This document shows, piece after piece, positions 55,820 to 64,000 of a DNA stretch of 64,000 nucleotides. The DNA lies in contig NZ_BCRB01000008.1 of assembly GCF_001552375.1 (NCBI RefSeq), positions 1-64,000 on the forward strand, written 5' to 3'. This DNA is from Cellulomonas iranensis NBRC 101100 = JCM 18110 (lineage in GTDB: Bacteria; Actinomycetota; Actinomycetes; Actinomycetales; Cellulomonadaceae). Each line of letters opens with the position of its first letter. The stretch's first letter is position 1. Below the pieces are notes generated by a model that had not been told where the DNA came from, ran no database searches, and saw nothing but the letters and a program-made list of their open reading frames with translations. A program made the translations under genes and the position numbers.

Positions 55820-56377
55820 TCACTCCACCGTCGTCGTGCCGTCGCCCGCACCGCCCCCTGGTGCTGCCGCGTCACGGCCAGGGTCGACCTCGACCCGTTC
55901 CCCGGGACGTCGCCCCGTGGACCGCTCCGCGTCCAACGCCTGCTGCAGGATCACCACCGCGGCCGCCTGGTCGACGACCTGCCGGTGGCGGCGCCCGGAT
56001 CGGCCGGACGCCTGGAGCGCGTGATGGGCGGACACCGTGCTCATCCGCTCGTCGACCAGCCGGACCTGGACGGGTCCGACCGCGCGCGCCAGTGCGACAG
56101 CGTACGCGCGCGCGAGCCCCGCCGACGACCCTTCCGCGCCCGAGAGATGGCGGGGAAGTCCGACGTACACGACATCCGCACCCCGTTCGCGCGCCTCGTG
56201 CGCGATCCGCGCGACGTCCGCGGCACCCGGCCGCGGCTTGCCGGACGCCCGCGCGACGGTCTCGACCGGCGTCGCGAGCAGGCCGTCGGGGTCGCTCGAC
56301 GCGACCCCGACGCGCACCGTCCCGACGTCGACCGCGAGGCGCACGCCACGGACGACGGCGTCGCCGCCGTCAGCCAC
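55820..56377 (-). CDS. ruvX: RuvX/YqgF, putative pre-16S rRNA nuclease
   Basis: RNase H-like protein of 185 residues that acts in 5'-end maturation of 16S rRNA (older name: Holliday junction resolvase). It shows RLAVDVGTVRVGVASSDPDG, the VVYVGLPRHLSGAEGSSAGL segment and RLVDERMSTVSAHHALQASG, with the acidic catalytic positions. The C-terminal ~40 residues are a Pro/Gly-rich tail. The GTG at 56377 overlaps the alaS stop by eight bases; an in-frame GTG a few codons later is possible. Confidence 0.92.
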   Translation of the reverse strand: MADGGDAVVRGVRLAVDVGTVRVGVASSDPDGLLATPVETVARASGKPRPGAADVARIAHEARERGADVVYVGLPRHLSGAEGSSAGLARAYAVALARAVGPVQVRLVDERMSTVSAHHALQASGRSGRRHRQVVDQAAAVVILQQALDAERSTGRRPGERVEVDPGRDAAAPGGGAGDGTTTVE

Positions 56378-59063
56378 GGACCGCCGCGACGACGCCCTCG
56401 AGGGCCTCGCCGAGGCGCGCGGCGTCGGTGCCGCCGCCCTGCGCGACGTCGTCCTTGCCGCCGCCGCCACCGCCGAGCACGCCCGACGCCGTGCGCACGA
56501 GCTGCCCGGCGCGGTGCCCGGCCTCGCGCGCGGCGGCGTTGGTCGCGACGACCACCGCGGGGCGGCCCTTGACGACGCCGCCGACCGCGACGACCACCGG
56601 GGAGGACTCCCCCAGCCGCCCGCGGACGTCCAGCGCGAGCGTCCGCAGGTCGTCGCCCGACGCGAGCTCGCCCGCGTCGTGCGCGACGACGCGCGTCGCA
56701 CCGACCTGCTGCGCACCGGCCGCGAGCGACCCGGCCGCGGCCAGCACCTGCGCCTGCTGGAGCGCCGCGAGCTGCTTCTCCGACTCCTTGAGCCGCGTGA
56801 GCAGCGACGAGACGCGGTCCCCGAGCTCGTCGGGGCGCGCGCCCAGCAGGCCCGAGAGCTGGCTCACGAGCGCGCGCTCCTTGGCCTGGTAGCCGTACGC
56901 CGAGTCGCCGACGAGCGCGTCGACGCGTCGCACGCCCGAGCCGATCGACGCCTCGCCGAGCAGCGTGACGAGCCCGAGCTCGCCCGAGCGACGCACGTGC
57001 GTGCCGGCGCACAGCTCGCGCGACCAGTCGCCGCCGATCGACACGACGCGCACCTCGTTGCCGTACTTCTCCCCGAAGAGCGCCATCGCGCCGAGCGCAC
57101 GGGCCTCGTCGATCGCCATGACCGCGTCCGTGACCTCGAGGTCGTCCTGCAGGCGCTCGTTCACGCGCCCCTCGATCTGCGACAGCGAGGACGCCGGCAC
57201 GGCCGCACCCGAGCGGAAGTCGAACCGCAGGCGGCTCGGCGCGTTCTCCGACCCCGCCTGCGTGGCGTTGTCGCCGAGCTCCTCGCGCAGCGCCTTGTGC
57301 ACCATGTGCGTCGCGGTGTGCGCCCGGGCGATCGCGCGACGGCGCGCGGTGTCGATCGTCGAGACACCCGCGTCCCCGATCGTGAGCGTGCCGTCGACGA
57401 GCCGCCCGTGGTGCACCGACAGCCCCTTGATCGGCGCCTGCACGTCGTCGACCTCGACGATGCCGCCGTTCTCGAGGCTAATCGTGCCGGTGTCGGCGAG
57501 CTGGCCGCCCGCCTCGGCGTAGAACGGGGTGACGTCGAGCACGACCTGGACGTGCGCGGGCGCGGTCGCGGACGGCGCGGGCACGCCGTCGACGAGCAGC
57601 CCGACGACCGTCGAGCTCGCGGTCGTGTCGGTGTAGCCGACGAACCGCACCGGGGCGCCGTGGTCGGTGCTGAGGGTCTGGTGCAGCTGCTGGTAGGCGC
57701 TCGTGTCGGCGTGGCCGGTCTTCTTGGCGAGCGCGTCGGCACGCGCACGGTCGCGCTGCGCCTGCATGAGCGTGCGGAACGCCTGCTCGTCGACCGTGAC
57801 GCCGTGCTCGGCGGCCATCTCGAGCGTGAGGTCGATCGGGAACCCGTAGGTGTCGTGCAGCGCGAACGCCTGGTCGCCCGTGAGCACCACGCCCGCGTCG
57901 CCCGCCGAGGCCTTCGCCTTGGTGACCGCGCCCTCGAAGATGGTCGTGCCGGCCGTGAGCGTCCGCAGGAACGCGTCCTCCTCGCCGTACGCGACCTGCG
58001 CGATGCGGTCGAAGTCACGCTCGACCTCGGGGTACGACACGCTCATGAGGTCACGGCTGACGGGCAGCAGCTCCGGCAGCGCGGCCTCCTCGACACCGAG
58101 CAGGCGCATCGACCGCACCGTGCGCCGCACGAGGCGACGCAGCACGTACCCGCGGCCCTCGTTCGACGGCGTCACGCCGTCGCCGATGAGCATGAGCGAC
58201 GAGCGCACGTGGTCGCCCACGACACGCAGCCGGACGTCGTCCTCGCCGCCCGCGCCGTAGCGGCGCCCGGTGAGCTCGGCGGCACGCTCGATGACGGGGA
58301 AGACCTCGTCGGTCTCGTACAGGTTGTTCTTGCCCTGCAGCAGGTACGCGATGCGCTCGAGCCCGGCGCCGGTGTCGATGGCCTTGCGCTCGAGCTCGCC
58401 GAGCAGCGGGTAGTCCTTGCCACGCCCCTCGCCGCGCACGAACTGGTCGAACACGAGGTTCCAGATCTCGAGGTAGCGGTCGCCGCCGGGGTCGACCGTG
58501 CCGCCCTCCGCGTCGGGGCCGAACTCGGGACCGCGGTCGTAGTGCCACTCCGCGCACGGGCCCGCCGGGCCGGGCTGGCCCGTGTCCCAGAAGATCTCCT
58601 CGCGCGTGAGCCGCACGATGTGGCGCGGGTCGACGCCGACCCGGCGCAGCGTGTCGGCGGACTCCGCGTCCTCGTTCCAGATCGTCACCCAGAGCCGGTC
58701 GCCTTCCAGGCCCAGGCCGCCCGACGCCTGGTCGCCCGTGAGGAACTCCCACGCGAGCTCGATCGCGCCCTGCTTGAAGTAGTCGCCGAACGAGAAGTTG
58801 CCGAGCATCTGGAAGAACGTGCCGTGCCGCGTCGTGCGACCGACGTTCTCGATGTCGTTGGTGCGGATGCACTTCTGCGCGTTGGCGACCCGGGGCCAGG
58901 GGGCGTCCTGCGTGCCGAGGATGTACGGGATGAACGGCACCATGCCGGCGATCGTGAAGAGGATCGACGGGTCCGGGGAGATGAGCGGCACGGACGGCAC
59001 GATGGCGTGGTCCTTGCTCGCGAAGTAGTCGAGCCAGCGCTGGCGGATCTCGGCGGTGCGCAT
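56370..59063 (-). CDS. alaS: alanyl-tRNA synthetase
   Basis: Charges tRNA-Ala. It has 897 residues. The class II catalytic core begins MRTAEIRQRWLDYFASKDHA and shows LFTIAGMVPFIPYILGTQDA, RHGTFFQMLGNFSFGDYFK and NLVFDQFVRGEGR. The editing domain has the zinc ligands in RAHTATHMVHKALREELGDN and CAGTHVRRSGELGLVTLL. The C-Ala domain ends with GVLGGGGGGKDDVAQGGGTD. The start is ATG at 59063. It is followed by ruvX-mltG-aroE in what is probably one transcript. Confidence 0.98.
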   Translation of the reverse strand: MRTAEIRQRWLDYFASKDHAIVPSVPLISPDPSILFTIAGMVPFIPYILGTQDAPWPRVANAQKCIRTNDIENVGRTTRHGTFFQMLGNFSFGDYFKQGAIELAWEFLTGDQASGGLGLEGDRLWVTIWNEDAESADTLRRVGVDPRHIVRLTREEIFWDTGQPGPAGPCAEWHYDRGPEFGPDAEGGTVDPGGDRYLEIWNLVFDQFVRGEGRGKDYPLLGELERKAIDTGAGLERIAYLLQGKNNLYETDEVFPVIERAAELTGRRYGAGGEDDVRLRVVGDHVRSSLMLIGDGVTPSNEGRGYVLRRLVRRTVRSMRLLGVEEAALPELLPVSRDLMSVSYPEVERDFDRIAQVAYGEEDAFLRTLTAGTTIFEGAVTKAKASAGDAGVVLTGDQAFALHDTYGFPIDLTLEMAAEHGVTVDEQAFRTLMQAQRDRARADALAKKTGHADTSAYQQLHQTLSTDHGAPVRFVGYTDTTASSTVVGLLVDGVPAPSATAPAHVQVVLDVTPFYAEAGGQLADTGTISLENGGIVEVDDVQAPIKGLSVHHGRLVDGTLTIGDAGVSTIDTARRRAIARAHTATHMVHKALREELGDNATQAGSENAPSRLRFDFRSGAAVPASSLSQIEGRVNERLQDDLEVTDAVMAIDEARALGAMALFGEKYGNEVRVVSIGGDWSRELCAGTHVRRSGELGLVTLLGEASIGSGVRRVDALVGDSAYGYQAKERALVSQLSGLLGARPDELGDRVSSLLTRLKESEKQLAALQQAQVLAAAGSLAAGAQQVGATRVVAHDAGELASGDDLRTLALDVRGRLGESSPVVVAVGGVVKGRPAVVVATNAAAREAGHRAGQLVRTASGVLGGGGGGKDDVAQGGGTDAARLGEALEGVVAAVRG

Positions 59064-59154
59064 GTCGTCCTCGTCAGGTGGGGGCCGTCGCCGGGCGGCG
59101 GCGGGAGGTTCGGTGGTGGGCGGCGCGCTGGCCGCGGGGCCGGGGCGGGCCCGG

Positions 59155-59541
59155 TCAGAAGAAGGGGGCGTGCTCGTCGTCGTCCGGGTCCTGCGTCGGC
59201 TCGCCGGCCCAGCCGCGCGCGGCGAGGTCGCGGGCGAGGTCGTCGCGCGGCGGGCGCCCCCCGAAGGAGTCACGCAGCTCGGCGCGGCGACGCGGCGCGG
59301 TGGCGCGCAGCTCGTCGAGGTCGACGTCGCCGACGAGCGCGTCGAGCAGCTCGGCCTCGCGCTCGGCGACCCCGGCCCGGAAGTCGTCGCGCGCCGCGCG
59401 CAGCGCGCGCGTGACCCGCAGCGCGCCGTCCACGGCGTCGGCCGAGCCGGCCGGTGCGTACGCGTCCACGAGCTGTCGGCCGCGGCGGACCACGACCACG
59501 GTCAGCGCGACACCCACGCCGACCCAGAACAGCCGCCTCAT
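59155..59541 (-). CDS. small membrane protein, DUF6167-like
   Basis: A protein of 128 residues. One N-terminal helix (MRRLFWVGVGVALTVVVVRR) is followed by a charged helical region (GALRVTRALRAARDDFRAGV, EREAELLDALVGDVDLDEL) and an acidic tail ending DDDEHAPFF. A gene like this sits between rpsD/DUF948 and alaS in many actinobacteria and is annotated only as a domain of unknown function. The ATG at 59541 overlaps the DUF948 stop. The domain name is from memory of context, so confidence is moderate. Confidence 0.75.
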   Translation of the reverse strand: MRRLFWVGVGVALTVVVVRRGRQLVDAYAPAGSADAVDGALRVTRALRAARDDFRAGVAEREAELLDALVGDVDLDELRATAPRRRAELRDSFGGRPPRDDLARDLAARGWAGEPTQDPDDDEHAPFF

Positions 59542-59897
59542 CGGCGGCCGCCCGCACGCAGGCCGGCCAGGGCGCGGCGCACGCCGTAGGAGAACGCCGC
59601 GACCTTGAGCAGCGGCGCACCGACGGTCGCGGTGACGAGCGAGGTGAGCGCCGAGACGTTCTCGCCGACCTGGGCTGCCGCGGTCGTCACGGTGTCGACC
59701 TTGTCCATCTGGGTGGCGGACGACGCCACGACCTTGGCGGTCTCGTCGAGCACGGGCAGCGAGTGGTCGGTGAGCTCCCGCACCGAGGTGCGCGCCTCGT
59801 CGAGGACGTTGCCGAGCTTGAGCAGCGGCACCGCGAGCAGGCCGACGAGCAGCACGAACGCGATCGCGGCGATGAGTCCCGCGACGTCACCGAGCAT
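59538..59897 (-). CDS. DUF948 membrane protein
   Basis: A protein of 119 residues. An N-terminal helix (VAGLIAAIAFVLLVGLLAVP) is followed by a coiled-coil-like region (LGNVLDEARTSVRELTDHSL, LDETAKVVASSATQMDKVDT, AAAQVGENVSALTSLVTATV), the pattern of DUF948 proteins, which resemble methyl-accepting or t-SNARE-like helices. The C-terminus has APLLKVAAFSYGVRRALAGL. The function is unknown. The ATG at 59897 was chosen as the start just before the helix; an upstream Val is possible. It overlaps the next gene by four bases. Confidence 0.82.
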   Translation of the reverse strand: MLGDVAGLIAAIAFVLLVGLLAVPLLKLGNVLDEARTSVRELTDHSLPVLDETAKVVASSATQMDKVDTVTTAAAQVGENVSALTSLVTATVGAPLLKVAAFSYGVRRALAGLRAGGRR

Positions 59898-60034
59898 GGA
59901 TGCGACCCCTCCTGTCGTGCGGCACCTGCGACGGTCGCCGCACATCGTCGGAGCGCGGCGACCCGCGCCGCGCGACCTGCGCCACCCTACCCGTCGGTCC
60001 GGTCGTGGCCGCGCCCCGGCCGGCGGCAGGGACG

Positions 60035-60072
60035 CGGACGCCCCGCGGCGCTGGTGCGCGGCGGGGCGTCCG
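60035..60072 (-). terminator. terminator of rpsD
   Basis: 12-bp inverted repeat CGGACGCCCCGC (60035-60046, complement 60061-60072), 14-base loop, starting 11 bp past the rpsD stop. Confidence 0.7.
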
Positions 60073-60083
60073 TCGGTGCCGGG

Positions 60084-60710
60084 TCAGCGGGCGTAGAACT
60101 CGACGACCAGCTGGACCTCGCAGGTCACGGGGACCTCGGCGCGCTTCGGGCGGCGCACGAGCGTCGCGCTGAGCTTCTCGAGCTGGACCTCGAGGTAGCC
60201 GGGCACGGCGGGGAGCACGTCGCGGTGCGCGCCGGCGGCGGCGACCTGGAACGGCACGGTGGCCTGCGACTTGGGCTTGATCTGGATGGTCTGGCCCTCC
60301 TTCACGCGGAAGGACGGGCGGTCCACGATCTTGCCGTCGACGAGCACGTGACGGTGCGTGACGGTCTGGCGCGCCTGCAGGATCGTGCGGGCGAAGCCGG
60401 CACGGAGCACGAGCGCGTCGAGACGCGTCTCGAGGTCCTCGACCAGCGCCTCACCGGTCAGGCCCGGGGCCTTGCGGGCGTTCTCGTACGCCTTGGCGAG
60501 CTGCTTCTCGCGCAGCGCGTACTGCGCGCGCAGCCGCTGCTTCTCGCGCAGCCGGACGGCGTAGTCCGACTCGGTGCGGCGGCGCGCACGGCCGTGCTCG
60601 CCCGGGGGGTAGGGGCGCTTCTCGAAGTGCTTGACGGCCTTGGGCGTCAGGGCCAGGCCGAGCGCGCGGCTCAGGCGGACCTGGCGACGCGAGCGGGTCA
60701 CGTTGCTCAC
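60084..60710 (-). CDS. rpsD: 30S ribosomal protein S4
   Basis: Primary 16S rRNA-binding protein, 208 residues. The N-terminus ([20 protein letters not shown]) lacks the zinc cysteines of the C+ form, so this is the C- version. It shows [60 protein letters not shown] and the S4 RNA-binding domain ([20 protein letters not shown]). The start is GTG at 60710 with AGGAAG upstream. It is encoded alone here, away from the alpha operon, common in actinobacteria. Confidence 0.97.
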   Translation of the reverse strand: MSNVTRSRRQVRLSRALGLALTPKAVKHFEKRPYPPGEHGRARRRTESDYAVRLREKQRLRAQYALREKQLAKAYENARKAPGLTGEALVEDLETRLDALVLRAGFARTILQARQTVTHRHVLVDGKIVDRPSFRVKEGQTIQIKPKSQATVPFQVAAAGAHRDVLPAVPGYLEVQLEKLSATLVRRPKRAEVPVTCEVQLVVEFYAR

Positions 60711-60884
60711 AGCTGTACTTCCTGTCGTGTCTCGTGACGATCACACCCGTGCACCGGACGAGGTCCGGACGGACAGGACGTCCGACGGGTGCGGGGCCGA
60801 CCACGGTGCACCCGGCACGGAACACGGGTGCGGGCTGAGGCCCCAGGGACGTCGCCCGTGCGTCGTACGCCGGGCAACCCCGCA

Positions 60885-60914
60885 ATGCTACCCGCCGCGG
60901 GGCCGCGACCGGAA
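60885..60914 (-). promoter_or_regulatory. possible promoter of rpsD
   Basis: Minus strand TTCCGG (60909-60914) and TAGCAT (60885-60890), spacer 18 bp, giving a leader of about 165 bases before rpsD. The leader could carry an S4 autoregulatory structure, but none was recognised. It overlaps the rarA hairpin. Confidence 0.4.
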
Positions 60915-60933
60915 ATCCCGACCCGCGGCCCCG
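60898..60933 (-). terminator. possible terminator of rarA
   Basis: 10-bp inverted repeat CGGGGCCGCG (60898-60907, complement 60924-60933), 16-base loop, about 70 bp past the rarA stop. The rest of the 292-bp gap 60711-61002 shows no gene. Confidence 0.5.
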
Positions 60934-61002
60934 TCGTGCGACGGCCTCGCGCCAGGTGTCGAACCTTCGAGACGAACGGGCGCGCCCGCACCGTTCGCGT
61001 CG

Positions 61003-62382
61003 TCAGCCGTCGCCCAGGATCGCCCGGATGCGCGCCACCCGCTCGGCCACCGACCGCTCGAACCCCCGGTCGGACGGCTCGTAGTACCGGGTGCCGACCA
61101 GCTCGTCGGGCAGGTACTGCTGCGCCGCCACGGCGTGCGGCTCGTCGTGCGCGTACACGTACCCCTTGCCGTGCCCGAGCCCCTGCGCGCCGGCGTAGTG
61201 CGCGTCCCGCAGGTGCGGCGGGACCGTCCCCATGCGGCCCGCACGCACGTCCTCCAGGGCGCGGTTGATGCCCGCGTACGACGCGTTCGACTTGGGGGCG
61301 GTCGCGACGTGCACCACGGCCTGCGCGAGGATGATCCGCGCCTCCGGCATGCCGATGAGCGCGACCGCCTGCGCCGCCGCGACGGCGGTCTGCAACGCGC
61401 TCGGGTCGGCCATGCCGACCTCCTCCGACGCGGCGATCACGACGCGCCGGGCGATGAACCGTGGGTCCTCCCCCGCGGCGACCATGCGCGCGAGGTAGTG
61501 CAGCGCCGCGTCGACGTCGGACCCGCGCATCGACTTGATGAACGCGCTCACGACGTCGTAGTGCTGGTCGCCGTCACGGTCGTAGCGGACGGCCGCCACG
61601 TCGATCGCGCGCTCCATGGTCGCCAGGTCGACGACGGCGGGCTCCGCGGGGTCGGCGTCCGGGTCGCGGTCCCCCAGCGCGGCGCCCGCCGCCGCCTCGA
61701 GGATCGTCAGCGCCTTGCGCGCGTCGCCGCCCGCGAGCCGCAGCAGGTGGTCGGCCGCGTCGTCGGTCAGCACGACCGACGCGTCCAGCCCTCGCTCGTC
61801 CTCGACCGCGCGCAGCACCAGGGACCGCACGTCGTCGGTCGTGAGCGGCTGCAGCGTGAGCAGCAGCGACCGGGACAGCAGCGGCGAGTTCACCGAGAAC
61901 GACGGGTTCTCGGTCGTCGCCGCGACGAGCGTGACCCACCGGTTCTCGACGCTGGGCAGCAGCGCGTCCTGCTGGGCCTTGGTGAAGCGGTGCACCTCGT
62001 CGATGAACAGCACCGTCTCGGACCCGTCCGCCGCGAGCCGCCGACGCGCGTCCTCGACCACCGCGCGCACGTCCTTGACGCCGGCCGTCACGGCCGACAG
62101 CTCCACGAACCTCCGGCCCGACGTCGCGGCCACGAGGTAGGCGAGCGTCGTCTTGCCGGTCCCGGGCGGGCCCCACAGGATCACGGACGACGGCGCCGCG
62201 CGCCGCGCGGCCTCGTCGGCCGGCTCGACGAGCCGGCGCAGCGGCGAGCCCGCCACGAGCAGGTGCGCCTGACCGGCCACCTCCGCGAGCGTGCGCGGAC
62301 GCATCCGCACCGCGAGGGGGGCGCCGGCGGAGGGCGCGGGCAGCCCCTGCGCGGTCGACGTGACCGCGTCGAACAGGTCCAT
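61003..62382 (-). CDS. rarA: replication-associated recombination protein A
   Basis: AAA+ ATPase (MgsA/WRNIP1 family) of 459 residues that acts at stalled forks. It shows [20 protein letters not shown], Walker [21 protein letters not shown], Walker [21 protein letters not shown], sensor 1 [20 protein letters not shown] and sensor 2 [20 protein letters not shown]. The C-terminal tetramerisation domain has [40 protein letters not shown] and [20 protein letters not shown]. The start is ATG at 62382, divergent from the MMPL gene across 108 bp. Confidence 0.97.
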   Translation of the reverse strand: MDLFDAVTSTAQGLPAPSAGAPLAVRMRPRTLAEVAGQAHLLVAGSPLRRLVEPADEAARRAAPSSVILWGPPGTGKTTLAYLVAATSGRRFVELSAVTAGVKDVRAVVEDARRRLAADGSETVLFIDEVHRFTKAQQDALLPSVENRWVTLVAATTENPSFSVNSPLLSRSLLLTLQPLTTDDVRSLVLRAVEDERGLDASVVLTDDAADHLLRLAGGDARKALTILEAAAGAALGDRDPDADPAEPAVVDLATMERAIDVAAVRYDRDGDQHYDVVSAFIKSMRGSDVDAALHYLARMVAAGEDPRFIARRVVIAASEEVGMADPSALQTAVAAAQAVALIGMPEARIILAQAVVHVATAPKSNASYAGINRALEDVRAGRMGTVPPHLRDAHYAGAQGLGHGKGYVYAHDEPHAVAAQQYLPDELVGTRYYEPSDRGFERSVAERVARIRAILGDG

Positions 62383-62490
62383 GCCGCGAGCGTACGCACC
62401 GGTGCCGACGTCCGGCCCCGCGGGGCCGCGCACCGGCGCGACCTGCCACGGGGCGCCGGGACGTGCGCGGGGCGCCGCAGACCTGCGACC

Positions 62491-64000
62491 ATGACCCGCG
62501 TGTTCGCACGCCTGGGCCGCTCGGTCGCCCACCACCCGCGCCTGACGGTCGTCGTCTGGCTGGTCCTCACGGTCGTCGGCTACGGCCTCGCCGTGCAGGG
62601 CCTGCACGGCGAGAGCCTGTTCGACCGCATGAGCACCGGCGCACCCGGCGTGCCGGGGGCGGAGTCGACCCGCGGGCAGGAGATCCTCGCCGCCGAGCGC
62701 ACGACGGGCCCGGGCGTCACCCTCGTGGTCTCGGGCGTCGACCCGGCCGCACCCGAGGTCGCGGCCGCGCTCGAGCCCGCGCGCACGGAGCTGGCCGCGC
62801 TCGACGACGTCGCGTCGGTCATCGACCCGTTCGTCCTGCCCGGCGGCGTGACGAGCCCCGCGGCGGCACCGCTGCTCGCGCAGGACGGTCGCGGGTTCCT
62901 CGTGGTCGTCGAGCTGGCGCCCGACCTGGGCCCCGACGCGCAGTCCGCGGCGCTGGCGGACGTCGAGCAGCGGCTGCGCGACGTCCCCGGCGACCTGCGC
63001 GCCGTCGCGCCCGACGTGCACGGCGTCGTGGGGGCCGAGCACCTCATCGTCGAGGAGATCACCGACCAGGTCGAGCAGGACCTGCGCACGGGCGAGCTGG
63101 TCGCGCTGCCGGTCGCGCTGCTCGTCATGGTCGTCGTCTTCGGCGGCTTCCTGGCCGCCGCCATGCCCATGGCGGGTGCGCTCGCCTCCATCGCGGGCGG
63201 CCTCGGCGGGCTACTCGCGATGACGTACGTCATGGACGTCGACGCGTCCGTCGTCAACGTCGTCACCGTGCTCGGCCTGGGCCTGTCGATCGACTACGGG
63301 CTGCTCGTCGTGTCCCGGTTCCGCGAGGAGCTGCACCGGCTCGTCGACGTCGACGGCGGCGCGGGCAGCCGTCGGCGCCGCGGCGACGGACCGGTCGTCA
63401 CCGCGGTCGAGCGGACCATGGCCACCGCCGGACGCACCGTCGTGTTCTCGGCCGTCACGGTCGCCGTCTCGATCGCCGGCCTCCTGGTGTTCCGACCCGA
63501 GATCCTGCGGGCCATCGGTGCCGGTGGCGTCGTCGTCGTGCTCGTCGCGGTCGCGACGGCCGTGACGCTCGTCCCCGCGCTGCTCACGCTCGCGGGCCGG
63601 CACCTCGCGCGCCCCGGGCTGCTGTCCCGCCTGCCGGTGCTGCGGCGCGCGTCGGACGTGCAGCGCGAGGACGGCGCGTTCTCGACGCTGGCCGCCCGCG
63701 TCCAGCGGCACCCGTGGTGGGTCATGCTGGGATCGGTCGTCGTGCTCGGCCTGCTGGCGTCCCCCGCGCTCGGCACGCAGCTGCGGATCAGCGGGCTCGA
63801 GCTGCTGCCCGCCGGCACCGCGCAGCGCGAGTACGTGGCGGACCTCGAGGAGAACTACCCCGGCGCGTCGTCCGCCGCCGTCACGGTCGTGGCAGCGACG
63901 TCCCTCGAGGACGCGACGGCGTGGGCCGCGGAGCTCGCCGAGCTGCCCGACGTCGCGTCCGTCGACCCGCCCGCGCCGCTCGGCTCGTACGTCGTCATCG
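62491..64000 (+). CDS. MMPL/RND-family transporter, C-terminal part outside the window
   Basis: About 503 residues of an RND-type membrane protein of the MMPL group, which moves lipids or other hydrophobic molecules. The first helix ([20 protein letters not shown]) is followed by an extracytoplasmic domain (about 40-200), then a helix bundle with [40 protein letters not shown] and the proton-relay helix [20 protein letters not shown] with Asp/Tyr. The next segments [20 protein letters not shown] and [20 protein letters not shown] are also typical. The second half begins at about residue 410 with [20 protein letters not shown] and is cut by the window edge. The ATG at 62491 is used. Substrate unknown; no lipid synthesis genes are near. 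Confidence 0.9.
   Translation, partial: MTRVFARLGRSVAHHPRLTVVVWLVLTVVGYGLAVQGLHGESLFDRMSTGAPGVPGAESTRGQEILAAERTTGPGVTLVVSGVDPAAPEVAAALEPARTELAALDDVASVIDPFVLPGGVTSPAAAPLLAQDGRGFLVVVELAPDLGPDAQSAALADVEQRLRDVPGDLRAVAPDVHGVVGAEHLIVEEITDQVEQDLRTGELVALPVALLVMVVVFGGFLAAAMPMAGALASIAGGLGGLLAMTYVMDVDASVVNVVTVLGLGLSIDYGLLVVSRFREELHRLVDVDGGAGSRRRRGDGPVVTAVERTMATAGRTVVFSAVTVAVSIAGLLVFRPEILRAIGAGGVVVVLVAVATAVTLVPALLTLAGRHLARPGLLSRLPVLRRASDVQREDGAFSTLAARVQRHPWWVMLGSVVVLGLLASPALGTQLRISGLELLPAGTAQREYVADLEENYPGASSAAVTVVAATSLEDATAWAAELAELPDVASVDPPAPLGSYVVI

Noticed and set aside
56037-59414. 1125-codon plus-strand open frame opposite alaS
   Set aside because: Shadow of alaS and ruvX; no start signal and no recognisable domain.
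60934-61002. tRNA-like T-arm sequence (GGTTCGACACC on the minus strand)
   Set aside because: No acceptor, D-arm or anticodon stem can be built around it.

Overview
The window is very GC-rich chromosomal DNA (well over 70% G+C by eye) with about 62 tightly packed genes, almost all on the minus strand, many overlapping by ATGA/GTGA or TGATG. The gene order is that of an actinobacterium of the order Micrococcales. It includes Tat genes beside pafB-pafC, the block ribD-ribE-ribBA-ribH / rpe / rsmB / fmt / priA / metK / coaBC / rpoZ / gmk / mihF / pyr operon (the order known from Mycobacterium tuberculosis), and alaS-ruvX-mltG-aroE. A Cellulomonas-like species is my best guess. That is inferred from gene order, base composition and the pilus locus, not from a database search.

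Layout: 1-5466 holds a truncated HelY-type helicase, a diacylglycerol-kinase-like lipid kinase, tatC, tatA, a small membrane protein and the pafC-pafB regulators. 5539-8378 holds a DUF3866 protein on the plus strand, a PH-like membrane protein, and hisG and hisE. 8446-12922 is a riboflavin operon (PnuX/RibM-type transporter, ribH, ribBA, ribE, ribD) behind an FMN riboswitch. 13031-22426 is the housekeeping block rpe, rsmB, fmt, priA, metK, coaBC, rpoZ, gmk, mihF, preceded by a degenerate tyrosine-recombinase-like gene. 23607-32459 is the de novo pyrimidine operon pyrR-pyrB-pyrC-orf-carA-carB-pyrF, with a PyrR-binding hairpin at the pyrR ribosome binding site. 32630-34987 is a plus-strand membrane GGDEF-EAL protein. 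35029-40332 holds nusB, efp, a SatD-like regulator with its membrane partner, and aroB-aroK-aroC. 40441-53601 is a complete monoderm type IV pilus locus (pilB, pilT, pilC, two small pilins, three minor-pilin-like proteins, pilD, pilM, pilN, pilO) lying between aroC and aroE. 53723-62382 holds aroE, mltG, ruvX, alaS, two small membrane proteins, rpsD and rarA. A truncated MMPL transporter closes the window on the plus strand.

The most unusual part is the pilus locus. One minor-pilin-like protein carries six C...C...W repeats that read as two ricin-type beta-trefoil lectin domains. The next gene is a pilin with a roughly 380-residue C-terminal region of Ig/cadherin-like domains. The major pilin gene is followed by a perfect 15-bp hairpin before these minor genes, which suggests attenuation. 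PilB begins with an MshEN-type domain of the kind that binds c-di-GMP. The sugar-binding and adhesion role is inferred from the domains; the sequence itself shows the domain fusions and gene order.

Other points of interest are twin inverted repeats upstream of the SatD-like regulator, Arg/Gly-rich 8-residue repeats at the N-terminus of RsmB, the degenerate recombinase next to mihF, and a PriA without recognisable ATPase motifs. No rRNA, tRNA, CRISPR array, transposase or complete prophage was seen. Long open frames on the plus strand opposite carB, alaS and the rib genes are shadows caused by base composition.
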